A stretch of 56,545 bases of DNA from JBKECY01 sp047975025 (lineage in GTDB: Bacteria; Bacillota; Clostridia; Lachnospirales; Lachnospiraceae): NCBI GenBank assembly GCA_047975025.1, contig JBKECY010000040.1:1-56545 (forward strand), written 5' to 3'. A program made the translations under genes and the position numbers. This document shows positions 53,375 through 56,545 of this stretch, one piece after another. The notes under the pieces were generated by a model. The model was not told the origin of the DNA, did no database searches, and worked only from the letters and a program-made list of their open reading frames with translations. The first letter of the stretch is position 1. Every line of letters begins with the position of its first letter.

Positions 53375-54757
53375 TTATATATCTGCTCTAAATTGTCCGA
53401 GCGTCTTGCCCGTATACTTTTTGAATGTTTTTAGAAAATAGAAATAGTCATTAAATCCCACCATCGTTGATATTTCCGCAGTACTCTTCCTTGTTGTCTG
53501 CAATAATTTTATAGCTTCATCCATGCGAAGTTTTGTTACGTAATGAACAAACGTAGTCCCTGTTTCCTTTTTAAACAACTGGCTGACATAGTTGGAACTC
53601 ATATGACAATTATGAGCCACGCTGGAAAGCGAGATATCCTTGTTGTAGTTTTCTGAAATGTATACCATTAATTTTAGAAAGGCGCTATTTGTGTATTTTA
53701 CTGTACTTCTTAGTTCCTCCTCAGCTTCTTTTACATCCTGACGCAGACATTGAAGCATCTCTTTAATATCATGATATTGTGACGCTAATTGCCTCAGACT
53801 ATAAACATAGAAATCATTTTCTTCTTCTTTGAAAAGATTCCCGCTATGTACCAGATTACAAAGTTTTAAAGCCGAGCGTATGGTAAAGTCAGAACTATGC
53901 TCTTTTTCCATAATCTGTAATTCGTTTTGTACCTCATTCCATTTGTTTTTCGAGATCCACCCCATGATACGCTCCAGATGCCGAGAAGCGTTTTGTGTGT
54001 TCAGATTACACCATACTTGTGTATCAGGTTCTACAAAATACTGAAATGCCTTAGTCAGACATTCACTAAGCACATCTGGAATTTGTATTACCTCTACTGC
54101 TTCGGAAGTATAGCCAACACCCAGCACCCCTGCTTTCTGAGCATAATAGTGAAAGAGTGTATCTGGTATAGATCCCTCAAAAATGTATCCGTACTGTTCT
54201 CTTCCAAGTTCTACGATGATTGCATTTTCTTTTTCAAGCGGAAGTTTCTGCTCTCCTACCGATACTGCAACGTAAATCCAATCCTTTGCCATACCTGCAC
54301 GAGTCAGGGTATTTTGTATCACCTCTTCATCCTTTCGCTCTAATGCTTCCAAAAATTCTATTTCATAGGGTCTTTGGCTATTCTTCGCACAATTATTCTC
54401 TGCTTTTAATAAGAGTCGGTTCATTTGATCATATTCAATCGGTTTCAAACAGTAGCCCAATACACCATATTGCAGCGCTCGTTGTGCATATGAAAATTCA
54501 GCATATCCACTAATGATGATGATCTGTAGAGCTTCTTTGACTTTATGCAGCTTCTCGCACACTTCCAATCCATTGAGTCCCGGCATTCTGATATCAAGTA
54601 TAGCAATATCTATTTCATTATTTTCAATCATTGCAACTGCTTGATTTCCATCATGTGCAATACCCGTCACTTCCAATCCCAGCTCCGCCCAGGGAATGGA
54701 CGTCATTAACATCTCTACTACTGAGATTTCATCATCCGCTATTAATACTCGGTACAT
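53375..54757 (-). CDS. yesN: YesN-type response regulator with AraC DNA-binding domain
   Basis: A 460-residue regulator. The N-terminal receiver domain has RVLIADDE, the phospho-acceptor Asp in IAILDIRMPGLNG and the KPIEYDQM loop. A long middle region follows, then a C-terminal AraC pair of helix-turn-helices (ISLSSVAHNCHMSSNYVSQLF, KSTAEISTMVGFNDYFYFLK). Partner of the kinase at 54742-56405, whose end it overlaps by 16 bases. It should activate the adjacent sugar importer. Confidence 0.92.
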   Translation of the reverse strand: MYRVLIADDEISVVEMLMTSIPWAELGLEVTGIAHDGNQAVAMIENNEIDIAILDIRMPGLNGLEVCEKLHKVKEALQIIIISGYAEFSYAQRALQYGVLGYCLKPIEYDQMNRLLLKAENNCAKNSQRPYEIEFLEALERKDEEVIQNTLTRAGMAKDWIYVAVSVGEQKLPLEKENAIIVELGREQYGYIFEGSIPDTLFHYYAQKAGVLGVGYTSEAVEVIQIPDVLSECLTKAFQYFVEPDTQVWCNLNTQNASRHLERIMGWISKNKWNEVQNELQIMEKEHSSDFTIRSALKLCNLVHSGNLFKEEENDFYVYSLRQLASQYHDIKEMLQCLRQDVKEAEEELRSTVKYTNSAFLKLMVYISENYNKDISLSSVAHNCHMSSNYVSQLFKKETGTTFVHYVTKLRMDEAIKLLQTTRKSTAEISTMVGFNDYFYFLKTFKKYTGKTLGQFRADI

Positions 54758-56405
54758 AAGCTTCCTTTCTGCTTCAAAAACGGCACTCTGATGAAAACAC
54801 TTGTTCCATCATTTGGACTGCTTTCAATCTGTAAGCCATACTCTTTTCCATACATCAGGCGTAATCGGGCATGCGTGTTCAGGATCCCTACATGTTCACT
54901 GGTATCAAAAGAATCTTCCTGTAACATCTCATTCAAATACTCTAGCTTTTCGGTCTCCATACCTACACCATCATCTTTGACCGTAAACACAAGTGCATTC
55001 TCTTCTCTTCGCACTCCAATAAAAATCGAACTCGAACCGATCTTAGGCTCTATCCCATGGTAAATTGCATTTTCTACAATCGGCTGCAGAAGCATTTTAA
55101 TGACATATGAATCCTGTAGCTCATTTGGAATCATATAAAAGACTTTCAGCCTGCCCGAAAATCTACTTTCTTGAATATGAATATAAGATTGAGTCATACT
55201 AAGTTCTTCACGCAATAGAACTATATCATCCCCCTTTGAGCTGTAACGAAATATATTCCCCATATCCACTGCCATCTGCGCAAGGTCATCTGCTCCTTTT
55301 TGCAGAGCCTGCTTGCGCAATGCTTCTAAAGTATTATATAAAAAATGTGGGTCAACTTGTCCTCTAAGATACGATAGCTCTGCATCCTGCTTTTTTATTT
55401 TCAATTCATATAGATACGTTGTATTTTCAAAAATCTCTTTGTTCAACTCATCAATATCCTGCATCATACCACTAAACTCTGCTCCTATTTCCTGAATTTC
55501 GGTACAACCGGAAAGCTCCATTTTCTTTTTCATGTATCTTTGCTTTTTTTCCCTTATTTCCTTAATATTTGCATAGAACACTTGAAGTGGTGTAACTATA
55601 CGATTATTGATATATCCGAAAAACGAAAGCACATATAGGATTACAAGCCCAATACTGCTCCAAATGATTACCTGAAGCCATATCATATTAATATTCATAT
55701 ATTTGCGGTCTAATGAATTAACACTAACCAGATAGGAATTCATTTTTTCCAACGCAACTGACTTAATATAATACCCTCCGTACTTTTTCAGAGATGTACT
55801 GCCTCCAATTTCGCTCCACTTCTGTCTGATGTCAGCCTCCTGCTGTGAGGGATTGAGCAATCTAAAATAGGTCATTGGAACATCTGACAATGCATAGTTG
55901 AAGGGCATATTCCCTTGGTTATCCAAGACACCCGAGGAATTAACTGATACAATAATGGTGCCTATTTTTTCCCCTTCTACCACAACATTTTTCCCATAAA
56001 CCAACATGGGCTGTTTGTTTTTCAACGTCACAAAACTCGAGGTTCTTAGCCCGAGCCATTGAAACATATTGTCCTCAATACTGCTACATACTTCGTCCAG
56101 CTCTTCATCATTATAAACAGTTGAAAAGTACACAGTCTGACTTACAAGCGCAATATCTGTGATATTGGAATCCAATATGCGATTTTGGGCAATCTGATTT
56201 TTCACACTTCCGATATGACTATAAATTTCGGCATCTGTTTCTGTTAGTAGGAGCTGTACTTCTGGGCTATCTGACATTGTCACAGATATGTTTTCGATTT
56301 TATCATACATATCATTTAATCTATTCTGAATTCCCTGTCCCGTAACTTCCATGTATTCATTTGCATTATACGTCACGATTTTTTGCACAGACCAATAAAT
56401 AAAAG
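54742..56405 (-). pseudogene. yesM: YesM-type sensor histidine kinase, 5' end removed by an IS element
   Basis: The remaining 550 or so residues start in the first extracytoplasmic part (FIYWSVQKIVTYNANEYME), then a sensing domain, a second membrane span (about 55560-55700), a HAMP-type linker, the HisKA_7TM-like box VDPHFLYNTLEALRKQ with the phospho-acceptor His, and an ATPase domain (PIVENAIYHG, DDGVGM). The expected first membrane span is missing. The open frame goes on to 56505, but residues beyond 56405 are antisense to an IS3-type end and so are not kinase. Without the first span the sensor is probably misplaced or inactive. Confidence 0.85.
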
Positions 56406-56545
56406 TGGAGTGCCCCCCGATCTTGGTACCAGTGGAAGAGTTAGTTTTGATATGATAAACTAACAAAAAGGAGCAGTACAAAAATGGGAAAAGCAAGGTA
56501 CACAACGGAGCAAATCATCGTCAAGCTGAGGGAAATCGAGATATT
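56406..56545 (+). mobile_element. Left end of an IS3-family insertion sequence (partial)
   Basis: The kinase homology stops at 56405, where a TGGAGTGCCCCCC-type end begins, as in IS3-family termini starting TG. A short inverted repeat GTTAGTTT ... AAACTAAC (56440-56464) follows and may block incoming transcription. A transposase gene starts at 56484. The right end is outside the window, so boundaries and target duplication cannot be confirmed. Confidence 0.75.
56484..56545 (+). CDS. IS3-family transposase OrfA, N-terminal fragment
   Basis: The 20 visible residues MGKARYTTEQIIVKLREIEI match the usual start of IS3-group OrfA helix-turn-helix proteins (RYT-EQII--LRE-E). AAGGAG lies 12 bases upstream. 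The gene is cut by the window edge. Confidence 0.78.
   Translation, partial: MGKARYTTEQIIVKLREIEI

Noticed and set aside
56406..56505. Kinase N-terminus with a signal-like segment MCTLLFPFLYCSFLL
   Set aside because: These codons are the reverse strand of the IS end, including its transposase start region, so the hydrophobic look is accidental.

Overview
The window reads as chromosomal DNA of a strictly anaerobic, low-to-mid GC Firmicute, most likely a gut Clostridia of the Lachnospiraceae type. The supporting signs are a tandem reverse-rubrerythrin/rubrerythrin pair, a T-box in front of methionyl-tRNA synthetase, a fused AccD-AccA carboxyltransferase, FabK as the only enoyl-ACP reductase visible, and YesMN/Lpl-type sugar uptake. 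The taxon is inferred from gene content only.

Layout. 1-2.6 kb: the 5' end of metG with its T-box leader (minus strand, with an in-frame stop at the window edge), divergent from a PerR-type regulator, a reverse rubrerythrin and a rubrerythrin. 2.7-10.8 kb (minus): a PrsA-like foldase lipoprotein, mfd, pth, two CobW-family GTPases (one fused to a YcgQ-like domain, one with a long His-rich repeat) and a small HPr-like protein lacking the active-site His. 10.8-16.5 kb (minus): a nitrilase-family amidase, glgB, a polysaccharide deacetylase, an aminotransferase and an Lrp regulator. 16.6-18.4 kb (plus): a CDP-alcohol phosphatidyltransferase, and glycerol dehydrogenase behind a Rex-like operator. 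18.6-23.6 kb (minus): azlD, azlC, an aminotransferase, an MFS transporter, ypmS and ypmR.

23.7-36.3 kb (minus) is a long fatty-acid cluster: fabH-acpP-fabK-fabD-fabG-fabF-accB-fabZ-accC-accDA, then a nitronate-monooxygenase-like flavoprotein, a MarR regulator, a flavodoxin-fold protein and a D-lactate-type dehydrogenase. A perfect palindrome containing the core of the streptococcal FabT operator overlaps the fabH promoter, so the MarR protein at the far end is probably FabT-like. 36.3-41 kb (minus): an ABC exporter, a second MarR, birA and bioY. A single perfect palindrome between birA and bioY looks like both the birA terminator and a BirA operator on the bioY promoter.

41-56.5 kb (minus) is a carbohydrate-use island that looks more AT-rich by eye: zinc alcohol dehydrogenase, ROK regulator, GH95 alpha-L-fucosidase/galactosidase, GH2 beta-galactosidase broken by a one-base frameshift, Gfo/Idh/MocA oxidoreductase, an Lpl-type ABC importer, YesN, and a YesM kinase cut off at its N-terminus by an IS3-type element that runs off the window. 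GH95 plus GH2 suggests removal of terminal fucose and then galactose from a fucosylated glycan. No rRNA, tRNA or CRISPR array was seen.
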